Shown here: piece after piece, positions 24,669 to 32,414 of the stretch | How positions within the stretch are numbered: position 1 is the stretch's first letter | Layout: every line of letters begins with the position of its first letter | Source of the DNA: Clavibacter tessellarius | GTDB taxonomy: Bacteria > Actinomycetota > Actinomycetes > Actinomycetales > Microbacteriaceae | Length of the DNA stretch: 64,000 bases | Direction: 5' to 3' | Assembly (NCBI RefSeq): GCF_001618005.1 | Contig: NZ_LQXA01000061.1 | Location: 116,284-180,283 of the forward strand | Position numbers and translations under genes: made by a program | Notes under the pieces: generated by a model | Seen by the model: only the letters and a program-made list of their open reading frames with translations | Database searches by the model: none | What the model was told of the DNA's origin: nothing

Positions 24669-25657
24669 GGCCGGGAGTCGAGCATCTCCTCGACCTGGTC
24701 GACGTCCATCACGGGCAGCGTCTCGTGGGCGATGCGCTGGCCCTCGTCGGCGCGCACGGTGTCGACGAGCGCGCTGAGCATGTTCACGGCGTCGTCGATG
24801 ATGCCCTGGTTGCGCGTGTCGGCGCCGTGCAGCAGCCAGCGGGCGATCTCGAGCTCGGCGTACAGGAGCGCGCGCTGCTTGAGCTGGCGGTCGACCGTCA
24901 CGTGGTGCGCCTGGTTGTAGGCGCGGAAGACGCTCTCGGCGACGTGCTCGGCGCGGGCGCCCAGCACCCAGTGCAGGTCGTGCGCGGGGTCGGCCACGCG
25001 GAGCTCGGACCAGCCGATCATGCCGGTCACGTCGTCGCCGTCGACGAGGAACGACGAGGCCTGCACGGCGCCGTTCACGACCGCCGGCTGGAACTGCCAG
25101 AGCGACGCGTCGTCGAGCGCTTCCTCCCACCGGGAGAGCAGCAGGCTCGGCACGAGCGCGGTCGCGGCGGCCCGGTCGATGAGCGCCGCGGTCTGGCTGT
25201 GGATCTCGGCGGCCGAGAGCACGGGCAGGCCCGCATCCGCGACGAACCCGGTCGGCAGGCTGTGCACGGCGGAGACGGCGGCGCCGATGGAGCGGGCGAG
25301 GCCCTCGCCCGCGGGGATCTCGTCGAGCGAGATGATCCGGCCGGGGACGTGCTCGTAGACGAAGCCGCGGGTCGGCTTGACGGGCGCCTGGCCCAGGAAC
25401 TCGGGCACGCGGAACGGCAGGCGGGAGCGGATCCCGGTGCTGAGCGCCCGCAGCGCGACGAGGTCGGCGGACTGCTCGGACTCGGACGCCTGCGTCGTGG
25501 GGACGCGCACGAGGAGCTCGCGGCCGTCCCTCGTGGTGAGGAGCGCGGAGTCGAAGTCGCCCGCGCCGCCGGCCGTGAAGGGGGTGCTGCGGACCACGTC
25601 GAGCCCCGCGACGGCCGAGGTCGCCAACGCGGCTAGAGTGAGGTGGGATCTGGCCAT
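24581..25657 (-). CDS. Phosphotransferase-like protein, catalytic residues lost
   Basis: 358 residues with the overall pattern of aminoglycoside/macrolide phosphotransferases: an N-lobe (LLTTRDGRELLVRVP), hinge (FVYEHVPG), helical C-lobe and a terminal DPAHDLHWVLG element. The catalytic loop, normally HGDxxxxN, reads VVNGAVQASSFLV: His195 is Asn, and catalytic Asp197 is Ala. The metal-binding Asp of IDW reads IGWSEL (Gly215). It therefore looks like a pseudoenzyme. TAACCT 7 nt before ATG 25657 suggests a leaderless message. The last 88 bases overlap adnB. The homologue in related genomes would show whether the losses are lineage-wide. Confidence 0.75.
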   Translation of the reverse strand: MARSHLTLAALATSAVAGLDVVRSTPFTAGGAGDFDSALLTTRDGRELLVRVPTTQASESEQSADLVALRALSTGIRSRLPFRVPEFLGQAPVKPTRGFVYEHVPGRIISLDEIPAGEGLARSIGAAVSAVHSLPTGFVADAGLPVLSAAEIHSQTAALIDRAAATALVPSLLLSRWEEALDDASLWQFQPAVVNGAVQASSFLVDGDDVTGMIGWSELRVADPAHDLHWVLGARAEHVAESVFRAYNQAHHVTVDRQLKQRALLYAELEIARWLLHGADTRNQGIIDDAVNMLSALVDTVRADEGQRIAHETLPVMDVDQVEEMLDSRPQPTVSPDAARDASGVRAPDQSATRSSSE

Positions 25658-25664
25658 GCCCTAC

Positions 25665-25670
25665 AGGTTA
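25665..25670 (-). promoter_or_regulatory. -10 element of the phosphotransferase-like gene (leaderless type)
   Basis: On the minus strand TAACCT ends 7 nt before ATG 25657. A forward TAGAGT at 25634-25639 may serve the divergent nudC-like gene. Confidence 0.45.
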
Positions 25671-25796
25671 GGTCGCTGGGAGCCCTCCGTCTCACCGCGC
25701 CACGCGCTTCCGGCCCCACCCGCGCACCGTCGGCGGGGCCTCGGCACCGCCGTCCCGCCCCTCGGCCCGTCCGCCCTCGAAGTCGATTGGTCACCC

Positions 25797-26750
25797 GTGC
25801 TCGACAGCTTCCTCTCCCGTCTGCCCCTGTCCCGCGAGGGCGTCGACCGCGACGGCCTGAACCGCGACTCGCCCGCCCTCTTCGACGAGCTGTGGGCGGA
25901 TCCGGCCACGCGCGTCCTGCCGATGCGCGGCCACCGCGCGCTCGGCTCCGTGGCCGACGACCGCGCGGCGCTGGAGCTCCTGCCGGTCGACCGCGTCACC
26001 GCGGCCACCGTGCGCATCTACCTCGGCCGCACGACCGTCGCGCACGAGGGCGAGCCGGCGGGCACGCCCGTCGTCGCGGCCGTCCTCACCGACGCGGCCG
26101 CCGCCGAGCTGCAGCCCGCCGAGGACCGCTGGATCGAGCTGCGCGCCACCGCCGTCCAGCTCGACGACCGCGACGCCGCGCTCTTCACCGAGGCCCTCGC
26201 CACCGCGAACTGGCACGCCTCCCACGCGTTCTCGCCGAGGACGGGGGAGCCGACCGTCGTCGAGCAGGGCGGTTGGGTGCGCCGCGCGCCCTCCGACGGC
26301 TCGCAGGTCTTCCCGCGCACCGACGCCGCCGTGATCATGGGGGTCGTCGACCGGGACGACCGCCTGCTCCTCGGCGCCAACGCCATGTGGGGCGGCGACC
26401 GATACTCGCTGCTCGCGGGCTTCGTCGAGCCGGGGGAGTCGTTCGAGGCGGCCGTGAAGCGCGAGGTGCTCGAGGAGTCCGGCGTCACGGTGGAGGACCC
26501 GCGCTACCTCGGCAGCCAGCCGTGGCCGTTCCCCGCGTCGGTGATGGTCGGCTTCCTCGCGCGGGTCTCCGCGACGAGCGGGCCCGCGACCCCGGACGGC
26601 ACCGAGATCATCGACCTGCGCTGGTTCAGCCGCGAGGAGCTGCGGGGCGCGCTCGACGAGATCGCGCTGCCCGGCCCGTCGTCCATCGCGCGCGCCATCA
26701 TCGAGGAGTGGTACGGCGGCCCCCTCGACGACGGCGAGCGGGAGTGGTGA
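25797..26750 (+). CDS. nudC: NudC-like NAD(H) pyrophosphatase (Nudix)
   Basis: 317 residues from GTG 25797, where similarity to the family seems to begin (SFLSRLPLSREGVDRD). An alternative ATG at 25656 with GAGGTGGG upstream would add 47 Pro/Arg-rich residues. The Nudix box is complete (GFVEPGESFEAAVKREVLEESG, residues 208-229), followed by the NADH-specific SQPWPFP motif (240-246). NudC cleaves NADH to NMNH and AMP and removes NAD caps from RNA. The zinc-ribbon cysteines are all absent: the region reads FSPRTGEPTV ... RRAPSDGSQVFPRTD. It is followed after 10 bp by the uvrD2-like gene. Confidence 0.88.
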   Translation: MLDSFLSRLPLSREGVDRDGLNRDSPALFDELWADPATRVLPMRGHRALGSVADDRAALELLPVDRVTAATVRIYLGRTTVAHEGEPAGTPVVAAVLTDAAAAELQPAEDRWIELRATAVQLDDRDAALFTEALATANWHASHAFSPRTGEPTVVEQGGWVRRAPSDGSQVFPRTDAAVIMGVVDRDDRLLLGANAMWGGDRYSLLAGFVEPGESFEAAVKREVLEESGVTVEDPRYLGSQPWPFPASVMVGFLARVSATSGPATPDGTEIIDLRWFSREELRGALDEIALPGPSSIARAIIEEWYGGPLDDGEREW

Positions 26751-26760
26751 CCGGCCGATC

Positions 26761-28674
26761 GTGACCGACCAGCTCGTCCCCGGGACGCCCGGCCGCGACC
26801 CGTACGGATCCGGCCCCTCCGGCGCCCTCCCGGCGCCCGTCGCCCTCGGCCCCGTGCCCGAGGCCGTCGACGAGCCCGCGGAGGACGTCCCCACCGCCGA
26901 GTCCCTGCTCGAGGCGCTCGACGACCAGCAGCGGCTCGCCGCCGAGGCGCTCCTCGGGCCCGTCGTCGTGCTCGCGGGCGCCGGCACGGGCAAGACGCGC
27001 GCCATCACGCACCGCATCGCGTACGGGATCCAGGCCGGCGTCTACCCGCCCAACCGGGTGATGGCGCTCACCTTCACGTCGCGCGCCGCCGCCGAGCTGC
27101 GCGGCCGCCTGCGCGAGCTCGGCGCGGGGCCCGTCGCCGCCCGCACCTTCCACGCCGCGGCGCTCAAGCAGCTCAACTTCTTCTGGCCGCAGGTCGTGGG
27201 CGGCACCATGCCCCGCCTCATCGAGAGCAAGGGCCGGATGCTCGGCCACGCCGCCGAGTCCCTCCGGCTCCGCCTCGACACGGCCGCCCTCCGCGACATG
27301 GCGGCCGAGGTCGAGTGGCGGAAGGTCTCCATGATCTCCGTCGAGGAGTACGGCCTCGCCGCTCGCACCACGCGCACCCTGCCGCCGCAGCTCGACGCCG
27401 ACCAGGCCGTGGCGCTCCTGCAGGCGTACGAGGACATCAAGGACCAGCGCCGCCAGCTCGACTTCGAGGACGTGCTGCTCGCCACCGCGGGCATGATCGA
27501 GGCGGAGCCGTGGGTCGCGCAGCAGGTGCGCGAGCAGTACCGCTTCTTCGTGGTCGACGAGTACCAGGACGTCTCGCCGCTCCAGCAGACGATCCTCGAC
27601 CTCTGGATGGGCGACCGCCGCGACCTCTGCGTGGTCGGCGACGCGAGCCAGACCATCTACTCCTTCGCGGGCGCGAAGAGCGCCTACCTCCTCGACTTCG
27701 CGTCGCGCTTCCCCGAGGCCACCGTCGTGCGGCTCGAGCGGAACTACCGGTCGACCTCGGGCATCACCGAGGCCGCGAACCGGCTGATGCGCGGCCGGCC
27801 GGGCGCGCTCACGCTCGTCTCGGCGGACGCGGATCCCGACGGCGACGGCACGGGCGCGGCGCGGGCGAAGGGGCGCGGAGCGGCCTCCGTGCCCGGCCGC
27901 GGCGAGGGCTTCCGCGCGCCCCAGGTGAGCGCGTTCCCGTCCGACGGCGCGGAGGCACGCGCGATCGCGGGCGCCATCGCGCAGCAGATCGCCTCGGGGA
28001 TCCCGCCCGAGCACATCGCCGTGCTCTACCGCATGAACGGCCAGTCGGCGGTGCTCGAGCAGGCGCTCGGCGACGCGGGCGTCAGCTACCAGGTGCGCGG
28101 ATCCCAGCGCTTCTTCGACCGTCCGGAGATCAAGCAGGCGCTCCTCGCGCTCCGCGGGGCGTCCGTGTCGATCTCCGGCGAGCCGCTGTTCAAGTCGGTG
28201 AGCGACGTGCTCCGCGGCCTCGGCTGGAGCCAGCAGCCGCCCGAGCAGCAGGGCGCGGTGCGCGACCGCTGGGAGTCGCTCGACGCGATCATGGGCCTCG
28301 CCGAGCGGATGCCCGCGGGAAGCACCTTCCGCGCGTTCACCGACGAGCTGCTCGAGCGGCAGGCGGGCCAGCACGAGCCGACCGTCTCCGCGGTCACGCT
28401 CGCGACGCTGCACTCCGCCAAGGGCCTCGAGTGGGAGCACGTCTACCTGATGGGGCTCAGCGAGGGGCTCGTGCCCATCAGCTACGCGCAGACGCTCGAG
28501 GCGGTCGACGAGGAGCGGCGCCTCCTCTACGTCGGGATCACGCGCGCGCGATCCGGCCTGCGGCTGTCGTGGAGCCGGAGCGGGCCGCAGCGCTCGGGGC
28601 AGCGGGAGCCGTCGCGGTTCCTGGCAGAGCTCGACACCCGCATAACGGGTGGGGGCGCGAAGCGCGGCGGCTGA
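26761..28674 (+). CDS. UvrD2-like superfamily-1A DNA helicase
   Basis: 637 residues. Motor motifs: LAGAGTGKTRA (Walker A), LTFTSRAA, VVDEYQDVSPLQQ, VGDASQTIYSFAGA, RLERNYRS, TLHSAKGLEWEHV, and YVGITRARSGL. It unwinds DNA 3'-5' in repair. Mycobacterial UvrD2 carries a C-terminal HRDC and zinc module; here the chain ends about 35 residues after motif VI, so that part is missing. A 25-residue Gly/Ala/Arg insert interrupts the 2A region. Its 3' end overlaps the convergent ThiF/TOMM-like gene by 137 bp. Confidence 0.87.
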   Translation: MTDQLVPGTPGRDPYGSGPSGALPAPVALGPVPEAVDEPAEDVPTAESLLEALDDQQRLAAEALLGPVVVLAGAGTGKTRAITHRIAYGIQAGVYPPNRVMALTFTSRAAAELRGRLRELGAGPVAARTFHAAALKQLNFFWPQVVGGTMPRLIESKGRMLGHAAESLRLRLDTAALRDMAAEVEWRKVSMISVEEYGLAARTTRTLPPQLDADQAVALLQAYEDIKDQRRQLDFEDVLLATAGMIEAEPWVAQQVREQYRFFVVDEYQDVSPLQQTILDLWMGDRRDLCVVGDASQTIYSFAGAKSAYLLDFASRFPEATVVRLERNYRSTSGITEAANRLMRGRPGALTLVSADADPDGDGTGAARAKGRGAASVPGRGEGFRAPQVSAFPSDGAEARAIAGAIAQQIASGIPPEHIAVLYRMNGQSAVLEQALGDAGVSYQVRGSQRFFDRPEIKQALLALRGASVSISGEPLFKSVSDVLRGLGWSQQPPEQQGAVRDRWESLDAIMGLAERMPAGSTFRAFTDELLERQAGQHEPTVSAVTLATLHSAKGLEWEHVYLMGLSEGLVPISYAQTLEAVDEERRLLYVGITRARSGLRLSWSRSGPQRSGQREPSRFLAELDTRITGGGAKRGG

Positions 28675-29434
28675 CCCGCCCGGTCCGCACGTCGAGGAGC
28701 GCCTGGTGCCCGGCGAGCGGGTTCTCGCCCGTGGCGAGCAGGCGGTGCGCCGGCCGCGCGGCGAGGGCCGCGACCTCGCCCGCGACGAGCCCGTCCTCGG
28801 ATCCGCTGTCGCGCCCGAGCAGCTGCGTCGCGAGGGCGGGCCACGCCGGATCCGCGTCGCGGCGGTGCAGGTCGAGGCAGTAGCAGCAGACCGTGCGTCC
28901 CGGTTGCACCAGCGGGCCGACGGCCGCTGTCCGGTCGCCGAGCACGACCGGCAGGTGCGGCACGTCGGCGCGCGCCCACCGCCCGTAGGCGGCCGGCGCG
29001 ATCGCGAAGTGGGCGACGATCACGGCGAGGTCGGGCGGGTCCTCCACGGCCGCCGGCCCGGCCGCCGGCCCGGCCGCGGCCCGGACGTCGTGGCCCGCTC
29101 GGGCGAGGGCGTCGGCGATCCGGTCGGCCGTGGGGCCCGCGCCGACGACCGCGACCCGTCCCGTCGGCGTCGCCGGTCGGCCGTCATCGCCCGGCGGGAG
29201 CAGCGCGGGCCGCACCAGGTCGAGCAGCTGCGTGACCTGCGCGGGGCCGGCGCCCTCGGTCGCCGCGATCATGTCGAGCCCGCCGCGGCTCACGCCGGTG
29301 CGGAGCGCGTGGAGCAGGCGCTCATCGAGGCGGGAGACGGCCGAGAGCACCACGGGCGGGCGGTCGACGCCGAGCTGGAGGGAGTCCGGCGTGCGCCAGA
29401 CGAGGGGGAGGCGGGGATCGAGTCGGATGGCCAT
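28538..29434 (-). CDS. ThiF/TOMM cyclodehydratase-like protein
   Basis: 298 residues from ATG 29434 (MAIRLDPRLPLVWRTPDSLQLGVD, a typical N-terminus of the family); 16 more upstream residues are open. A Rossmann segment (GRVAVVGAGPTADRIADALARAG) follows a winged-helix-like leader region. Zinc-type cysteines occur in RTVCCYCLDLHRRDADPAW and in HPLCGCRA, the pattern of the E1-like partner of thiazole/oxazole-modified peptide cyclodehydratases. A homologue sits near uvrD2 in mycobacteria, without a known peptide substrate. The Ala/Ser-rich tail after CGCRA lies inside the overlap with uvrD2. Confidence 0.7.
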   Translation of the reverse strand: MAIRLDPRLPLVWRTPDSLQLGVDRPPVVLSAVSRLDERLLHALRTGVSRGGLDMIAATEGAGPAQVTQLLDLVRPALLPPGDDGRPATPTGRVAVVGAGPTADRIADALARAGHDVRAAAGPAAGPAAVEDPPDLAVIVAHFAIAPAAYGRWARADVPHLPVVLGDRTAAVGPLVQPGRTVCCYCLDLHRRDADPAWPALATQLLGRDSGSEDGLVAGEVAALAARPAHRLLATGENPLAGHQALLDVRTGRVSRRASRPHPLCGCRALPGTATAPAAPSAAARSGSTTAAGRIARA

Positions 29435-29561
29435 GGGCGCGGAGAGTGCCCGACGCGCCGACGGCGCGCCGGCCGCGTCCACAGGCGCGACCGGTGCCGG
29501 CTCCGGGCGGCCGCCCGGACGGCCGAGGCCGGCGCCGGCCTCGGCGGTGGTGCGGCACGGA

Positions 29562-30974
29562 TCAGACGGGGCGCGGATCCGTGTCGTCGTCGTCCCGGCG
29601 TTCGTCCGTCGGCGCGTCCGGCTCGGTGGCGTGACCCTGGCCGTCCTCCACGGGGCGGCCGGCGTCGGATCCGCTCAGCAGGTCCTCGAGCGCCTGGTCG
29701 ACCTCGTCCGGCTCGGGCTCGCCCTGCGTGAGCCGCGCGACGAGCGCGTGGGGCGCGTCGACGTCCTCGCTCGTCGGCAGCACGTCGGGGTGCGACCACA
29801 GCCGGTCGCGCTCCTCCGCGCCGACCGCGTCGGTGACGGCCTGCCACATCGCGGCCGCCTCGCGGAGGCGGCGCGGTCGGAGCTCCAGGCCCACGAGCGT
29901 GGCGAAGGCGGACTCGGCCGGCCCGCCCGTCGCGCGGCGGCGCCGCACGGTCTCGGCGATGGCGTCCGCGCGCGGGAGCCGCACGGTGGCGGCGGCGGTG
30001 ACGACGTCCACCCAGCCCTCGATGAGCGCGAGCATCGTCTCGAGCCGGCTGAGCGCCGCCAGCTGGGCCTCGCTCTTGGGCGGGATGAGGGATCCGTCGA
30101 CCATGGCCTGGCGGAGCTCCTCGGGGTTCGACGGGTCGAAGCCCTCGGCGAGCGACTCCAGCCGCTCGGTGTCGATGTGCACGCCCTTCGCGAACTCCGT
30201 GATGGAGGTGATGAGCTGCAGCCGCAGCCAGCGCGCGTGGCGGAACAGGCGGGCGTGCGCCAGCTCGCGCACCGCGAGGTAGATCTCGACCTGGTCGTCG
30301 GGGACGTCGATGCCGGATCCGAACGCGGCGACGTTCTGGGGGAGGAGGGCGGCCTGCTGGTCGTCGAGGAGCGGGATCCCCACGTCGCCGCCGGAGACCA
30401 CCTCGGTGGAGAGCTGCCCGACCACCTGGCCGAGCTGCATGGCGAAGAGCGTGCCGCCGAGGTTCCGCATCATGCGGCCGGCGCCCGCGACCATGCCGCG
30501 CATCTCCTCGGGCGCGTTCTGCTGCAGCACCTCCGTGAGGGAGTCGGCGATGCTGAGCGCGACGGGCTCGGCGAGCTGCGTCCACACGGGCATCGTGAGC
30601 TCGGTCCACTGCGCGCGCGTGACGAGGCGCGGCGCGACCGTGAGCTGGCTCACGGTGGTGACCTCGTCGAGCCACAGCGCGGCCACCTGGAACGCCTGGT
30701 CGAGCGGCGCGGACGCGGCGGCGGTGACCTGGGTCTGCTCGGCCGCGGCGAGCTGGCGGGCGCCCTCGCGGGCCACCTTCCAGTCGACGCCGTCGCCGCT
30801 CGCGCTGAGGGCGCCCTGCAGCTGGGCGATGAGCTGGCGCACCATCTCGGGGTCCTGCGGGAGCCCCGCGGCGCCCGCGAGCCGCTCCGGGTCGATCTGG
30901 CCGTCGCCGCCCAGGAAGCGCGCGAGCATGCGGCGGAACTCGTCCTCGGGATCGGGGGTGGGCTCGTCGGCCAT
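29562..30974 (-). CDS. Zinc-dependent metalloprotease-like protein (DUF2342)
   Basis: 470 residues, mostly helical, of the DUF2342 or 'F420 biosynthesis-associated hydrolase' family. The putative metal motif is RELAHARLF (near residue 237; His plus Glu), with Glu residues in SITEFAKGVHIDTERLE as possible further ligands. This is an incomplete HExxH, so protease activity is uncertain. The tail is acidic and disordered. It is adjacent to the PDZ-Lon gene in the same order as in mycobacteria. Divergent -10 elements lie in the gap (31031-31036 minus, 31071-31076 plus). Confidence 0.8.
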   Translation of the reverse strand: MADEPTPDPEDEFRRMLARFLGGDGQIDPERLAGAAGLPQDPEMVRQLIAQLQGALSASGDGVDWKVAREGARQLAAAEQTQVTAAASAPLDQAFQVAALWLDEVTTVSQLTVAPRLVTRAQWTELTMPVWTQLAEPVALSIADSLTEVLQQNAPEEMRGMVAGAGRMMRNLGGTLFAMQLGQVVGQLSTEVVSGGDVGIPLLDDQQAALLPQNVAAFGSGIDVPDDQVEIYLAVRELAHARLFRHARWLRLQLITSITEFAKGVHIDTERLESLAEGFDPSNPEELRQAMVDGSLIPPKSEAQLAALSRLETMLALIEGWVDVVTAAATVRLPRADAIAETVRRRRATGGPAESAFATLVGLELRPRRLREAAAMWQAVTDAVGAEERDRLWSHPDVLPTSEDVDAPHALVARLTQGEPEPDEVDQALEDLLSGSDAGRPVEDGQGHATEPDAPTDERRDDDDTDPRPV

Positions 30975-31030
30975 GGGGGTCCTCCCGGTGGATCAGGCGC
31001 CCGATCCGCGGTCCCGCGGTCGGTGGATCC

Positions 31031-31036
31031 ACGCTA
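31031..31036 (-). promoter_or_regulatory. Possible -10 element of the DUF2342 gene
   Basis: Minus-strand TAGCGT about 56 nt before ATG 30974. Confidence 0.35.
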
Positions 31037-31070
31037 GCCCGCGCCCACGGGAAACCCATCCGCATTCGCC

Positions 31071-31076
31071 TAGGCT
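31071..31076 (+). promoter_or_regulatory. Possible -10 element of the PDZ-Lon gene
   Basis: TAGGCT lies about 110 nt before ATG 31186, implying a leader of roughly 100 nt. Confidence 0.35.
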
Positions 31077-31185
31077 GAGCCGTCGCGGCTTCCGCCAGCC
31101 GCGAACAGCGGCCCCTCGGGCCGCCCCGTCACCCGCCCGGCGGCCGCATCCCGGCCCGTCGCGCCCCGACCGCGAGGACCTCCGG

Positions 31186-32277
31186 ATGAGCCTGTTCGCC
31201 CAGCACGCCCCCCGCGCACCCCGGACGCCGCGCCGTCGCCGCGTCGGCCGCGTGCTCGCCGGCGTCGGGGCCGTGCTCGCGCTCTCCCTCGGCCTCATGC
31301 CGTCCCCGTACGTGATCGAGCAGCCGGGACCGGTGTTCGACACCCTCGGCACGAGCGACCACCAGGGCGCCGAGCGGCCGCTCATCTCCATCCCGGACCG
31401 CCCCACGTACCCCACCGACGGCCGCCTCGACATGCTCACGGTGAGCGTCGTCGGCAACCCCGAGCAGCGCCCCGACTGGTTCTCCGTCGTCTCCGCGTGG
31501 CTCGACCCGAGCCGCAGCGTCGTCCCGCTGGAGGCCGTGTTCCCCGCGAACCAGACCGCCGAGCAGCGCGACGCCCAGAACCAGGTGCAGATGACGAACT
31601 CCCAGCAGGACGCCGTCGCCGCCGCCCTCCTGGAGCTCGGCATCGACGTGCCGCGCACCCTCGACGTGCAGAGCGTCCTCGCGGGCTCGGCGGCCGACGG
31701 TCCGCTGCGGGTCGGCGACGCGATCCGCACGGTCGACGGCGCCGCCGTGGTCGACCTCGCCGACCTGCAGGCGCGCGTGGCGGCCGCCGGCGCGACGACG
31801 CCCCTGTCCTTCGGGATCACGCGCGACGGGCAGGAGAGCACGGTCGAGGTCACGCCCGCCGAGCGGGACGGGCGCCCGGTCATCGGCGTCGTCACCTCCA
31901 CCGCCTACGAGTTCCCCTTCGCGGTCGACATCCAGCTCGACGACGTGGGCGGGCCGAGCGCCGGCATGATGTTCGCGCTCGGGATCATGGACAAGCTCGA
32001 GGAGGGCTCCCTCACCGGCGGCAAGGCCATCGCGGGCACGGGCACCATCGACGCGTCCGGCGACGTCGGCCCCATCGGCGGGATCCGGCAGAAGCTCTTC
32101 GGCGCCGAGCGCGCGGGCGCGCAGTACTTCCTCGCGCCGGCCGCCAACTGCGACGACGTCCGCGGGCACGTGCCGGACGGCCTCCGCGTCTTCTCGGTGG
32201 GGAAGCTCGACGACTCGCTGGCGGTCCTCCACGCCATCTCCTCCGGCGGCGACCTGGACGCCCTGCCCACCTGCTGA
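31186..32277 (+). CDS. Membrane-anchored PDZ-Lon (S16) protease, YlbL family
   Basis: 363 residues from ATG 31186 with GAGGA upstream. A single N-terminal helix (VLAGVGAVLALSLGLMPSPYVI) anchors the protein outside the membrane. It is followed by a PDZ domain (about 160-235; DGPLRVGDAIRTVDG) and a Lon-type catalytic domain with Ser in GGPSAGMMFA and Lys in GGIRQKLFGA. YlbL-type proteases degrade membrane or secreted substrates; in Bacillus one clears a cell-division inhibitor after DNA damage. Placement next to DNA repair genes is suggestive only. It precedes the UPF0182 gene. Confidence 0.88.
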   Translation: MSLFAQHAPRAPRTPRRRRVGRVLAGVGAVLALSLGLMPSPYVIEQPGPVFDTLGTSDHQGAERPLISIPDRPTYPTDGRLDMLTVSVVGNPEQRPDWFSVVSAWLDPSRSVVPLEAVFPANQTAEQRDAQNQVQMTNSQQDAVAAALLELGIDVPRTLDVQSVLAGSAADGPLRVGDAIRTVDGAAVVDLADLQARVAAAGATTPLSFGITRDGQESTVEVTPAERDGRPVIGVVTSTAYEFPFAVDIQLDDVGGPSAGMMFALGIMDKLEEGSLTGGKAIAGTGTIDASGDVGPIGGIRQKLFGAERAGAQYFLAPAANCDDVRGHVPDGLRVFSVGKLDDSLAVLHAISSGGDLDALPTC

Positions 32278-32373
32278 CCCGACCCCGACGGTCCGAGGAC
32301 GGCCCGCACGCGAGGGCCCCCTTACCAGATGAGAGGGCGCCGTCGCTCGCAGGCCGCTGGCAAGAGGCCCGCC

Positions 32374-32379
32374 TAGGAT
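32374..32379 (+). promoter_or_regulatory. -10 element of the UPF0182 gene
   Basis: TAGGAT lies 35 nt before GTG 32415, giving a leader of about 29 nt. Confidence 0.4.
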
Positions 32380-32414
32380 GAGGACTCCGCTGTCCCCGAC
32401 TCTGAGGCACACAC

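Noticed and set aside
21857..25636. Long plus-strand frame across adnB and beyond
   Set aside because: It is a third-frame shadow of adnB, rich in Arg/Ala with no motifs; the motor motifs are in the frame starting at 21399.
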